Assembly (NCBI RefSeq): GCF_003858635.1
Contig: NZ_RQJO01000008.1
Location: 372,001 to 436,000 of the forward strand
Origin: Larkinella rosea
Lineage (GTDB): Bacteria > Bacteroidota > Bacteroidia > Cytophagales > Spirosomataceae
Direction of reading: 5' to 3'
Length of the DNA stretch: 64,000 bases
The notes below the pieces were generated by a model. It ran no database searches, was not told where the DNA came from, and was given only the letters and a program-made list of their open reading frames with translations. The position numbers were made by a program, and so were the translations under genes. Positions 54,344-62,032 of the stretch are shown in pieces; positions within the stretch are counted from its first letter, which is position 1; every line of letters begins with the position of its first letter.

Positions 54344-55075
54344 TTATAAAGATAATATTCTCAATTTTAAAAGATCTGCGATTACCATACAATCTTCCTT
54401 GCCCCTACCATTTAAATTCTCGTATGCATCTTTGTATAATTTTTTCAAAAAAACAGTATCATTTAAATCAACTTCATCTTGATCCTCTAAGACGTTTAAA
54501 GCTTCTATATAACCTTGTTCTACTGCCTTTCGCCTATTGATCAATGGGATACAGTTTAAGTTTAAGATATTATCTAAATCATTATCTATATTAACATTAC
54601 CGGTTGCTGATTTAATGCTTCCATCCTCAAAAGTGATAAGGTCTTCACATGAAATCTCATCCAAATATACCGGATTAATGGTTAAATCTTGCTCACCAAC
54701 TGGAAATTTTGATCTTTGTTTATCACAATGAAAATGCGCATCAGTAAGTCCACCACAGACTCCTAAAAGATTCTTATGTTCAAGTTTTTTTTGTGCCAAA
54801 AGGCCGATACATTTATGTTGTGGAAACCAATGCTCTATTGAAATATACTTCAAACGAACAGCCTCACGTACTGAAGGTATGTCATCCCCAAAATCTAACG
54901 TAACATTACAATAAGCACACAAATAACCTTGTTCACGAAGTAATTCTAGGACATACTCTGCTTTTTCAGGGTTTTGAAAATCACTGTACCTAGGAGTAAC
55001 GCCTGCTGCAATCTGTCTACTTTTAAAAATAAGTAAAGGATCAGGATCTTGATTTGGTTTTTCTATCTTTCTCAT
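54344..55075 (-). CDS. PtuB-like HNH endonuclease (TIGR02646-type)
   Basis: A 243-residue nuclease-like protein. CAYCN (C53, C56) and later C107 and C117 can hold a structural zinc. The HNH core reads EHW (His82), KNLLGVC (Asn102) and HCDKQRSK. This layout, CxxC before a distant EH and NLLGVC, is that of the TIGR02646/PtuB family, the nuclease partner of PtuA ATPases in Septu antiphage systems. It starts directly after the restored stop of the ATPase gene. The gene is AT-rich and last in the operon. That it cuts DNA is known for the family only; the target here is unknown. Confidence 0.72.
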   Translation of the reverse strand: MRKIEKPNQDPDPLLIFKSRQIAAGVTPRYSDFQNPEKAEYVLELLREQGYLCAYCNVTLDFGDDIPSVREAVRLKYISIEHWFPQHKCIGLLAQKKLEHKNLLGVCGGLTDAHFHCDKQRSKFPVGEQDLTINPVYLDEISCEDLITFEDGSIKSATGNVNIDNDLDNILNLNCIPLINRRKAVEQGYIEALNVLEDQDEVDLNDTVFLKKLYKDAYENLNGRGKEDCMVIADLLKLRILSL

Positions 55076-55164
55076 TCACAATCTAGGCTTCAAAAATTTT
55101 AACTTAGTTTCTAATCTCACTAATTCTGGGTCTGCATTTGTCTTAAGAGCACTTTTAAGTTGTT

Positions 55165-56544
55165 TTAATATTTCTTCAGCTTCATTGTATTTTTTTGATC
55201 TATTAGTGAGCCTAAATTTCTAATATTTAATGTAATTTCTTCTGGCCTTGGATCGGCATGCATATAATTAGTTAATATAGAGTTTACATCTCGACCATAA
55301 AAATTACCTGTATGAGATTGCAATTTCCCATTATCTAAAATAAACAACTCACCTTCGTCAGGATCTAAATGATTAATTACTGAAGGAGAATGAGTAGCTC
55401 CAACAAAATGACTTTGTAAATTACTAGGTATAGCTTTAAGGACTTTTGCAACATTAACTACAAAATTATCTTGCCAACTTGGATGCATGAATGCTGACGG
55501 TTCATCAAACAAAAATAATGTGCTGCCAGTACTTACAAGTTCGCACAAACCACGAATAGTTATTAGCTGTCTTTCTCCTTCAGAAAGATCTGTGTGAAAA
55601 CTCTCAACTCCATTTTTAAAACATTTTACTGATACTTTTGCTAATACACCAGCACAACTTAACGCATACAAGAAGCTAAAAAGGCGCCTTTCAGTTTGAC
55701 ACCATTCCGCTACCTCATACCATCTTTCAATGTCAAATTCAAAAACAAGCTGATCTTTTATGGGCGTAAGTCCAACAACTGCTGGTGATAAATTACTCTT
55801 TTCTCTCAATACATTCAAGAAATTAAAGATCTCTCCTGGAGCACCACCAAATTCACTATAATCATAATTTTCATTTTTACGAAACCGTTTCCTTTTGATA
55901 TATACTATAATCGTTCGGTCTTGAGGCTTATATATACCTAAATCATTATTAAAAAAAACATCTATTTGCTCGTCATATTGTAATGCAAAAAGAGAAGCCA
56001 ATAATATATCAAAATGAATATCCTTAACATACATAATTGGTAAAGGTTTTACCTTACCAAAAGCATCTTTAGAATTTTCAGAAGGATTCGCTAATTCCTT
56101 GTTGTATCGCAACTCATGTATGCGCCCTATATCAGCTAACTTCTTTGAGAAACCTGAATAATAGACAACCACGTTCGGAAAGAGTCCATCATATCCCAAT
56201 CTATCGATTACAGAATGGCTCTCATAGGAATCATTTTTAGCATATAAATTAAAACCAGTTTGATTGTAAGATGCTGTCACTTCAATTGTATTAGAATCAA
56301 TGTTTAAAAAATCGTCTTTAAATGTAATTTCATAAACAATAGTAAAATTAAAATTTGGTTCTATTGAAATCCTGTCAACAAAATACCCATATAAATTGCT
56401 GAATATTTTTGAAAGAACTTCTAAGATAGTTGTCTTACCGGACCCATTTATTCCAATTAACATACTAATTGGTTTTTCGAAATTAATCTCAAAGCCATTC
56501 AGGATCCTAAAATCTTCAATAAATAAGGACTTAATATGTAGCAT
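55165..56544 (-). CDS. PtuA-like ATPase (ABC/SMC type), apparent frameshift at its 3' end
   Basis: A 459-residue AAA/ABC-type ATPase: Walker A GINGSGKTT (31-39), signature LSEGERQ (about 320), Walker B LFLFDEPSAFMHP (343 on), H-loop GATHSPS (about 385) and GNFYGRDVNSIL near the end. This combination is that of PtuA-like ATPases of Septu. The frame stops at 55165, just after a run of seven A (55190-55196). Shifting by one base there continues DQKKYNEAEEILKQLKSA and then KTNADPELVRLETKLKFLKPR, a charged helical tail ending with TGA at 55076-55078, touching the nuclease ATG. The full gene is therefore probably 55076-56544, about 489 residues. Cause: indel, assembly error or programmed slip. Confidence 0.75.
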   Translation of the reverse strand: MLHIKSLFIEDFRILNGFEINFEKPISMLIGINGSGKTTILEVLSKIFSNLYGYFVDRISIEPNFNFTIVYEITFKDDFLNIDSNTIEVTASYNQTGFNLYAKNDSYESHSVIDRLGYDGLFPNVVVYYSGFSKKLADIGRIHELRYNKELANPSENSKDAFGKVKPLPIMYVKDIHFDILLASLFALQYDEQIDVFFNNDLGIYKPQDRTIIVYIKRKRFRKNENYDYSEFGGAPGEIFNFLNVLREKSNLSPAVVGLTPIKDQLVFEFDIERWYEVAEWCQTERRLFSFLYALSCAGVLAKVSVKCFKNGVESFHTDLSEGERQLITIRGLCELVSTGSTLFLFDEPSAFMHPSWQDNFVVNVAKVLKAIPSNLQSHFVGATHSPSVINHLDPDEGELFILDNGKLQSHTGNFYGRDVNSILTNYMHADPRPEEITLNIRNLGSLIDQKNTMKLKKY

Positions 56545-56577
56545 CGAAGTTTTTTGAAGAAATTAACATTATTATAA

Positions 56578-57918
56578 TCAAAGGAAAATAGAAGATTCGA
56601 AATCCATTATTGCATCTGTTCTTAATGCATTTACTTCTCCATATAAGGACATTATTTCATTTTTTTTCTCAAAAAAGTAATTTATCATATTTTGCTGAGA
56701 TATAATATCTGCAATTTGAATTTTGTAGTTATAAATCATTTTAGCATTTAAATTGGGTTGATTGTTACCACTAGCTAATTCACGTAATCGATTATATTCA
56801 TGCATTAAAGTAATCCATAGATAATCTGTTAGAATTAAATTTGAAGTAATGTCATGCAGAACCGCACAAGCTTGATTAGTTGCTGCATCTATGCCTAATT
56901 TTGCTGTACGGCCACGAGTTGCCCCTTGACCGTACATTGCAATTATTAAGCTACCCGCCGGATAAACCCTTGCGCTACTATTTTCCAGACCGGCCTGGGT
57001 TATACATTCATCTGTTTGAGTAATAATTTCATTAATTACTTCTGTTGTTTTTACCCATGGTATATCACCGTGTTCATAATAAGCTTTAACTCCACGGTTT
57101 GGCGTACCGCCACTTCCTATCTTACAAATGTCACCAATGCGGAAAAGCGGAAAATTTGGTTGTATAGTCCATTCACTTCTAAGACCAGCAAAATCAATAC
57201 CCCACCTATCAATGTTTTTGTATTCAGCAAAAAATAATCCTTTAAGCTGCGAATATTTATTCTTAGTAACTCCATAAAACTGATTTAAATAAGTTTCCAT
57301 TTCCATCTCAAGTTGCTTCCCCTTAGTCTCTTTATTATCAGCTTCAAATAAAGCGCTCTTATAAGATGCAACCAGACTCTTTTGAGTATCAAGTGGCGGA
57401 AGCGGAATTTTTAAATCAAGAAATAATTGCTCGTCTAATCGCTGTCGATTCGTTGTACCTGTACTGCAGCTTTGGCAAAAGGCAGTAAATTGTTTTGTTA
57501 TAGAAAGCAACCAAAAGAAATATGGGTTTGCTATAGTTTGGTCAATATCAAATGCCAAAAAATCAGCAGTAATAATTGCACCATCCAACTCTTTTGGAGC
57601 TATACCCATTGCTCCATTACGGGCATCTATTTTTGAAATTAAAAATTGCCCTTCTGAAACCAAAAACTGTCTTTTTGTACCAATATTACTACCAACCTCT
57701 TCATCGCGTAATAAAACGCCTTTACCGTTAGTACGGATAGTTATGCGTTTATATAAGGCTTCGTCCTGAATAATTATATCATTCTTAGATCGCTTCAGGA
57801 ATGTTCCGATTCGAATGAGAGAGAAGTCTGGTCGAAAAGCAAATTGGTTATCAAGAGTATACCTGACACTCCAATTAGCTAAAAAAGAGTGTGGAATAAT
57901 TTTTAAATACCGCAACAA
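56578..57918 (-). CDS. hsdS: Restriction-modification specificity subunit HsdS
   Basis: A 446-residue DNA-recognition subunit with two target-recognition domains. The first contains IGTFLKRSKNDIIIQ and FLISKIDARNGAMG and ends in LDEQLFLDLKIPLPPLDTQKSLVASYKSA, the conserved helix entry. The second begins FPLFRIGDICKIGSGGTPNRG with DIPWVKTTEV and SLIIAMYGQGATRGR, and ends in a matching distal helix. Two half-sites separated by the helical spacer are expected. It is 35 nt after the nuclease-methylase and 33 nt before the ATPase. The AT content matches the rest of the island. Confidence 0.88.
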   Translation of the reverse strand: MLRYLKIIPHSFLANWSVRYTLDNQFAFRPDFSLIRIGTFLKRSKNDIIIQDEALYKRITIRTNGKGVLLRDEEVGSNIGTKRQFLVSEGQFLISKIDARNGAMGIAPKELDGAIITADFLAFDIDQTIANPYFFWLLSITKQFTAFCQSCSTGTTNRQRLDEQLFLDLKIPLPPLDTQKSLVASYKSALFEADNKETKGKQLEMEMETYLNQFYGVTKNKYSQLKGLFFAEYKNIDRWGIDFAGLRSEWTIQPNFPLFRIGDICKIGSGGTPNRGVKAYYEHGDIPWVKTTEVINEIITQTDECITQAGLENSSARVYPAGSLIIAMYGQGATRGRTAKLGIDAATNQACAVLHDITSNLILTDYLWITLMHEYNRLRELASGNNQPNLNAKMIYNYKIQIADIISQQNMINYFFEKKNEIMSLYGEVNALRTDAIMDFESSIFL

Positions 57919-57953
57919 GTTGGTCTGTTTAGATGCGGTTTCCCCAAACAGAC

Positions 57954-60284
57954 CTACATAAAATTTTCGGTAATTATACTTTTTTTTTGGTCATTTGAAT
58001 TAACATCACTTAACGATAAATATGACATTGAGTCATCATCATTTATAAAATAATTGCCGCCCTCTCCCTTATCTTCCCAAAGTTTGTTAGACATCCTATA
58101 AGCACGGTATTCTTTCGCTACATCCAACAATTCATTATCAATTTTGGCTCCAGTACTTGAAATTCCTGCTTTCTCAACCTCTACCATAGGAACGGGATAA
58201 TTAAATCGTGTTTTGACAGAATGTTTTATCAGTTCTGCCATTTCTTCTTCAATTGCACGACGTTTCTCTCGGTATTGCTTATCTATATCTCTTAAACCAT
58301 CTTTGAACTTGTTCGCTTTTAGCTCGGCACGTTGGGTAGCATGTTCTTCTGTTACTTTAGTTAACTGTGAGTTATACATTAAATTCACTCTTTCTGTCTC
58401 TTCCTTTACAATTTGCTTATATTGAGCGTCTTCTATTTCAGTGAATTTGCGAAGAAATATTAGCGATGGTTTTACTGTAGCACCTGAGGCAATAAATACA
58501 TCTTGTGGAATACTCGTAATGTTAATTAGTTTAGCCCTACTTTCTATATATTCACGAATTTTTTGAAGAGCTGAATTATTAAGAACGCCTTCAGGTAGCA
58601 CTATCCCCATACGGCCACCAGGTTTAAGTAGATTTAGGCAGCGTTCCATAAATAGCACTTCCGTCAGACCAGAGAACTGGCCGACATCAAATAAATTAAG
58701 TAAAGGTTTATCAAGATTATTCCGTATTTGAGCCACTGCTATTTCTTCGTAATCTTCGCCATATCGTGCCTTGTATTGCTCAATTCTAGCAGTTGATGGT
58801 AAATCACTAATAGTGATATTCAATGTTTTCTCAACTCTTGCTCCAAATGGTGGGTTAGTCAGGATAATATCAAATCGACCATCATATATTCCGTTAACAT
58901 TTAGTAATCCGTCATGGTGATGCACCCCGCCATGACCGTCACCATGCATTATCATATTCATCTTAGCGGTACGAGCCATGCGTGGATTAGCATCGGTACC
59001 AAAAATGCAATTATAAGAAAGTCGACGAAGTCTCCCATTTGGATTATTTAGATCCAATTCCTCATTTAGCGACTTGAAGTGCTTTTGCACCTTTTGATCA
59101 ACTATCAACTGATCCTTTTTTGACAGCCTATCATATTCTTCTGTATAATACCTCTTCTTAACTTCTCCTTTAATAGCATGAATATGCTTTTCTATTTTAT
59201 CCCTTACATATTCAAATGCTTTAATAAGAAAACCTCCAGAACCACAACAAGGATCACAAATAGTTTCCCCTTCCTGCGGATCAAGAACTTCAGTCATATA
59301 ATTAACAATCGTACGTGGCGTGAAAAATTGTCCCAATTCTCCCCGAAATGTTCGACCTAAGAATTCCTCGAAGGCGATGCCTTTGATATCATCAGATGTA
59401 TTAGAAAGATTAAATTTTTCGAGCTCACGAACAGTTTGCAAAAATGAATTTTCACGAATCTTCAAGCTGTCATTTGGGTCGAACAAATCATCATCGATAA
59501 ATGATTTCTTAGTTTGCTCAAAGAGATGTTGGTAAAATGGCAAAGAAGTGTTAATAGTTGTATTTTCAAAAGAATCCTTCAATTTCTGAAATACTTTTTC
59601 TGAGAAAATTGCTTTTGATATACTATGTTGCCGTTCATACCGAATCTTTATAAATAATATTTTGGAGATTTCATCAAAGGCAGCTTCAGGGGATAGTTTA
59701 TCATTATTCCTAATAATATTATGACACTTAAAAAGTACTTTAGAAAATTCCTCTCTTGTGAATGCCTTAGTCTTAGTTTCGAATTCATGCAACTTCTTAG
59801 AATTACTGAAATCTTTAAATGTTGGCAATTCAACTACTTCTTCAATTACTCTAGGTGTATACTCTTTAATAACTTTAAAAAATTTGGTTTCTTTCTCATT
59901 GGTCATTACAAAGAAGTCTGCCTCTATCCAAAACGCAAAATTGGAGCCCTGAAAATAATCTTCTTCATGAATTGTAATGTTTTGGGCCTTGCACTCTACT
60001 ACAATTATTGGCTTCTTTCCTTCTTTTCTGTCTTGCTCACTTTTCCAGACAACAATATCAGCTTTAGCTTTACCTTGCCCAGGTTTAAAGTAATTTAATT
60101 CGACGTCCTGTTCGATTTGTTGTAAAGCAAACCCATACTGATTGACTAAAATCGTAATATAATTTTGCCTTACTCGTTCTAATGGATTAATAATCAACCA
60201 CTTATCTTTTAGCGGTGCAAAAATCTTATCATCTTCTATCTTGACGCTTAAAGGTGAGTCAGTATTTAATTGTTGTTTAGACAT
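57954..60284 (-). CDS. Nuclease-methylase fusion: HsdR_N-like PD-(D/E)XK domain plus N6-adenine methylase
   Basis: A 776-residue two-enzyme protein. Residues 1-150 resemble the type I restriction R-subunit N-terminal nuclease: Asp76 in KADIVVW, then Glu97 and Lys99 in IIVVECKAQ form the PD-(D/E)XK site. Residues about 165-300 are the helical HsdM N-terminal domain. The methylase follows with GELGQFFTPR, SAM-binding CDPCCGSGGF (about residue 345), catalytic NPPF (about 478) and LKPGGRMGIVLPEG. No DEAD-box translocase is present. With HsdS alone as partner, this resembles BcgI-type (type IIB/IIG) enzymes in which one chain cuts and methylates. It heads the four-gene operon. Confidence 0.8.
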   Translation of the reverse strand: MSKQQLNTDSPLSVKIEDDKIFAPLKDKWLIINPLERVRQNYITILVNQYGFALQQIEQDVELNYFKPGQGKAKADIVVWKSEQDRKEGKKPIIVVECKAQNITIHEEDYFQGSNFAFWIEADFFVMTNEKETKFFKVIKEYTPRVIEEVVELPTFKDFSNSKKLHEFETKTKAFTREEFSKVLFKCHNIIRNNDKLSPEAAFDEISKILFIKIRYERQHSISKAIFSEKVFQKLKDSFENTTINTSLPFYQHLFEQTKKSFIDDDLFDPNDSLKIRENSFLQTVRELEKFNLSNTSDDIKGIAFEEFLGRTFRGELGQFFTPRTIVNYMTEVLDPQEGETICDPCCGSGGFLIKAFEYVRDKIEKHIHAIKGEVKKRYYTEEYDRLSKKDQLIVDQKVQKHFKSLNEELDLNNPNGRLRRLSYNCIFGTDANPRMARTAKMNMIMHGDGHGGVHHHDGLLNVNGIYDGRFDIILTNPPFGARVEKTLNITISDLPSTARIEQYKARYGEDYEEIAVAQIRNNLDKPLLNLFDVGQFSGLTEVLFMERCLNLLKPGGRMGIVLPEGVLNNSALQKIREYIESRAKLINITSIPQDVFIASGATVKPSLIFLRKFTEIEDAQYKQIVKEETERVNLMYNSQLTKVTEEHATQRAELKANKFKDGLRDIDKQYREKRRAIEEEMAELIKHSVKTRFNYPVPMVEVEKAGISSTGAKIDNELLDVAKEYRAYRMSNKLWEDKGEGGNYFINDDDSMSYLSLSDVNSNDQKKSIITENFM

Positions 60285-60604
60285 GATATTCCAAAATATG
60301 ATCTTGATACAATTTTTGCGCCTTCTTTATAATTAAAATAGGCAATTGTATACCTGATTGACCCAATTTAAAATATCAAATCGTTTGCCCGGCTAAAAGG
60401 TGTTTTTTTTTTTGAAAAAATATTAACAATCTATATTAATGCATTGTCAATCAGATATTTACTAATAAGCCTTCAAAAGGTAACACTATTAGTAACTTAT
60501 ATTACTAAACCCAATGTTTGCATTAGCGTCTGGTCATCCATCTTTGAGTTGTACAAGATTTGAAAGGGGCTGCTTTGCTTGACTGATCCCTAGTTTATTT
60601 TAAT
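60285..60604. other. AT-rich intergenic region upstream of the defence operon
   Basis: This roughly 320-nt region lies between the nuclease-methylase start and a transposase fragment. It contains long A and T runs (a T run at about 60402-60413) and is expected to hold the operon promoter. On the minus strand TATTTTGG near 60292-60299 is close to but not a full -7 match. No gene is seen. Confidence 0.4.
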
Positions 60605-60673
60605 GACCATTCAACCGTCGCTGAAGTCTGCCGAAAGATGGGTATTTGTCTATACTATTGTAAGTATCCCTAA
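60605..60673 (+). pseudogene. IS3 OrfA helix-turn-helix fragment
   Basis: A short frame reads STVAEVCRKMGICLYYCKYP and then stops. VAEVCRKMGI is the recognition-helix region of IS3-type OrfA proteins. It is a broken leftover of a further IS, close to the left end of the intact one. Confidence 0.5.
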
Positions 60674-60695
60674 AATTCGGACAGTTTAAAAATTG

Positions 60696-60746
60696 TGACC
60701 TCCCCCCGCAAAACGAGACAAGTGATAATTAGAGATTTCCGGTGAC
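60696..60746. repeat. Left outer 51-bp terminal inverted repeat
   Basis: This 51-nt sequence starting TGACCTCCCCCCGC is an exact reverse complement of 61929-61979. A second, imperfect copy (TGAGGTCCTCCCGG ... TTTCCGGTGC) follows directly at 60747-60793 and matches the right end as an ordinary IS3 inverted repeat would. The outer copy is therefore an extra inverted copy of the right end. Confidence 0.75.
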
Positions 60747-60807
60747 TGAGGTCCTCCCGGATTTTCAGACGGTAATGATTAGAGTTTCCGGTGCTTCTTG
60801 TTGTAAG

Positions 60808-61635
60808 TTAACAAATTCTTTTGGGACCGTCGGCGGCTGCCGTTAAATCATTTAGGGCGCTATGGGGTCTGAAGTGGTTGTATTCCCATCGAAAATCCTC
60901 GATTTTTTCCTGAGCATCGGCCAGCGACAAGAACCAATTGACTGAAAGACACTCATCGCGAAACTTACCATTAAATGACTCTACATATGGGTTATCCGTG
61001 GGCTTTCCTGGCCTGGAAAAGTCCAGAGTTACTCCATTGGAATAAGCCCACAAATCCATTTCTTTCGAGATAAATTCACTGCCATTATCGCATTGAATGC
61101 GCTCAGGAAAACACCCTTCAATTAAGCAGATTCGATTCAACTCAGCAGCGACGTCAGCTCCTTTCAACGATTTGCCTAGCAGTAATCCATGACAAATCTT
61201 ACTACAATTATCGACTATAGTTAATACCCTAAATCGCTCACCGTTGAAGAGGGCATCTTGAACAAAATCCATACTCCAAACCTTATTTATTCCTTGAGTA
61301 TCCAATCGTTCTAGTCGGTGCTCTGCACTTCGGTTACGTCTGGGCCGCTTAGTCCGTAAATTCAGCCCACACGTCTTGTAGACACGGTACATACGCTTGT
61401 GATTGTCGCTGAAACCTTCTCTTCTCAACAGGATAAAAATCCGCCAGAAACCGTACCTTATCCTTGTCGTTGCAATCTCCTTCATTCGCATTGCCAACAA
61501 AGTATCGTCACGACGATGTTGCTTGTAATAATACATTGATCGAACTAACTTCACACAACGGCAAGCTCTTTGGATCGAGACTCGGTAGTTGGTCACCAGC
61601 CAATTGGCCATTTCCTTCTTGTAAGGTGGCTTCAC
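60808..61635 (-). CDS. IS3-family transposase OrfB (DDE integrase)
   Basis: A 275-residue catalytic transposase. Residues 1-100 include the HTH_21-like region (IRYGFWRIFILLRREGFSDNHKRMYRVYK). The rve core has the DDE triad: Asp in SMDFVQD, Asp in IQCDNGSEF and Glu in NPYVESFNGKFRDECL. It overlaps OrfA by 4 nt and starts with GTG. In IS3 elements the active OrfAB is made by -1 frameshifting; a run of nine A occurs just before the OrfA stop. Complete and probably functional. Confidence 0.9.
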   Translation of the reverse strand: MKPPYKKEMANWLVTNYRVSIQRACRCVKLVRSMYYYKQHRRDDTLLAMRMKEIATTRIRYGFWRIFILLRREGFSDNHKRMYRVYKTCGLNLRTKRPRRNRSAEHRLERLDTQGINKVWSMDFVQDALFNGERFRVLTIVDNCSKICHGLLLGKSLKGADVAAELNRICLIEGCFPERIQCDNGSEFISKEMDLWAYSNGVTLDFSRPGKPTDNPYVESFNGKFRDECLSVNWFLSLADAQEKIEDFRWEYNHFRPHSALNDLTAAADGPKRIC

Positions 61636-61898
61636 AACTTTTTTTTTATCACATCCTGAAGCATTTGCTTATCGAGACTTAGGTCGGCTACAAGCTTTTT
61701 GAGCTGAGCATTTTCTTCTTCCAATTGCCGCAATTTACGTAGCTCGGAGACGCCCATGCCACCGAATTTTTTCTTCCAATTAAAGAAAGTGGCTTGGGAA
61801 ACACCCAGCTGGCGGCAGATCTCTTCGACGCGTGTGCCGGTCTCTGATTGCCGCAACGCGAAAGCTATTTGCGCTTCGGTGAATTTGGTCTTTTTCAT
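61632..61898 (-). CDS. IS3-family transposase OrfA (DNA-binding subunit)
   Basis: An 88-residue protein: KFTEAQIAFALRQSETGTRV, then the HTH (EICRQLGVSQATFFNWKKKF), then a leucine-zipper-like helix (LRKLRQLEEENAQLKKLVADL). It ends at 61632 inside the OrfB start. The A9 run near the end is the expected slippery site. Confidence 0.9.
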   Translation of the reverse strand: MKKTKFTEAQIAFALRQSETGTRVEEICRQLGVSQATFFNWKKKFGGMGVSELRKLRQLEEENAQLKKLVADLSLDKQMLQDVIKKKL

Positions 61899-61928
61899 AG
61901 TGACAAATTAAGTTTTTTGACCTGTTTT

Positions 61929-61979
61929 GTCACCGGAAATCTCTAATTATCACTTGTCTCGTTTTGCGGGGGGAGGTCA
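61929..61979. repeat. Right 51-bp terminal inverted repeat of the IS3 element
   Basis: Exact complement of 60696-60746 over 51 nt, starting 31 nt upstream of the OrfA start codon. Confidence 0.8.
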
Positions 61980-62032
61980 TACCTCAAGTCAAGTCTAAAC
62001 AGCTTCATAGTTTTTTGGTGAATCATTAGCTT

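Larger units (their letters stand above)
60747..61979 (-). mobile_element. Intact IS3-family insertion sequence
   Basis: About 1.23 kb with imperfect ends 60747-60793 and 61929-61979, starting TGA and ending TCA. It encodes OrfA and OrfB in overlapping frames on the minus strand. No 3-4 bp target duplication is visible at either the inner or outer left boundary, which suggests rearrangement after insertion. Confidence 0.82.

Noticed and set aside
54344-56544. Interpretation of the ATPase-HNH pair as part of a retron (Ec78-like)
   Set aside because: No reverse transcriptase gene or msr-msd-like structure is visible in the island.
54344-60284. Interpretation as a classic type I restriction system
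   Set aside because: No HsdR helicase/translocase gene is present in the island; the nuclease domain is fused to the methylase instead.
60696-61979. Target-site duplication for the IS3 element
   Set aside because: Flanks ATTG (left, outer), TGAC (left, inner) and TACC (right) do not match at 3 or 4 bases.
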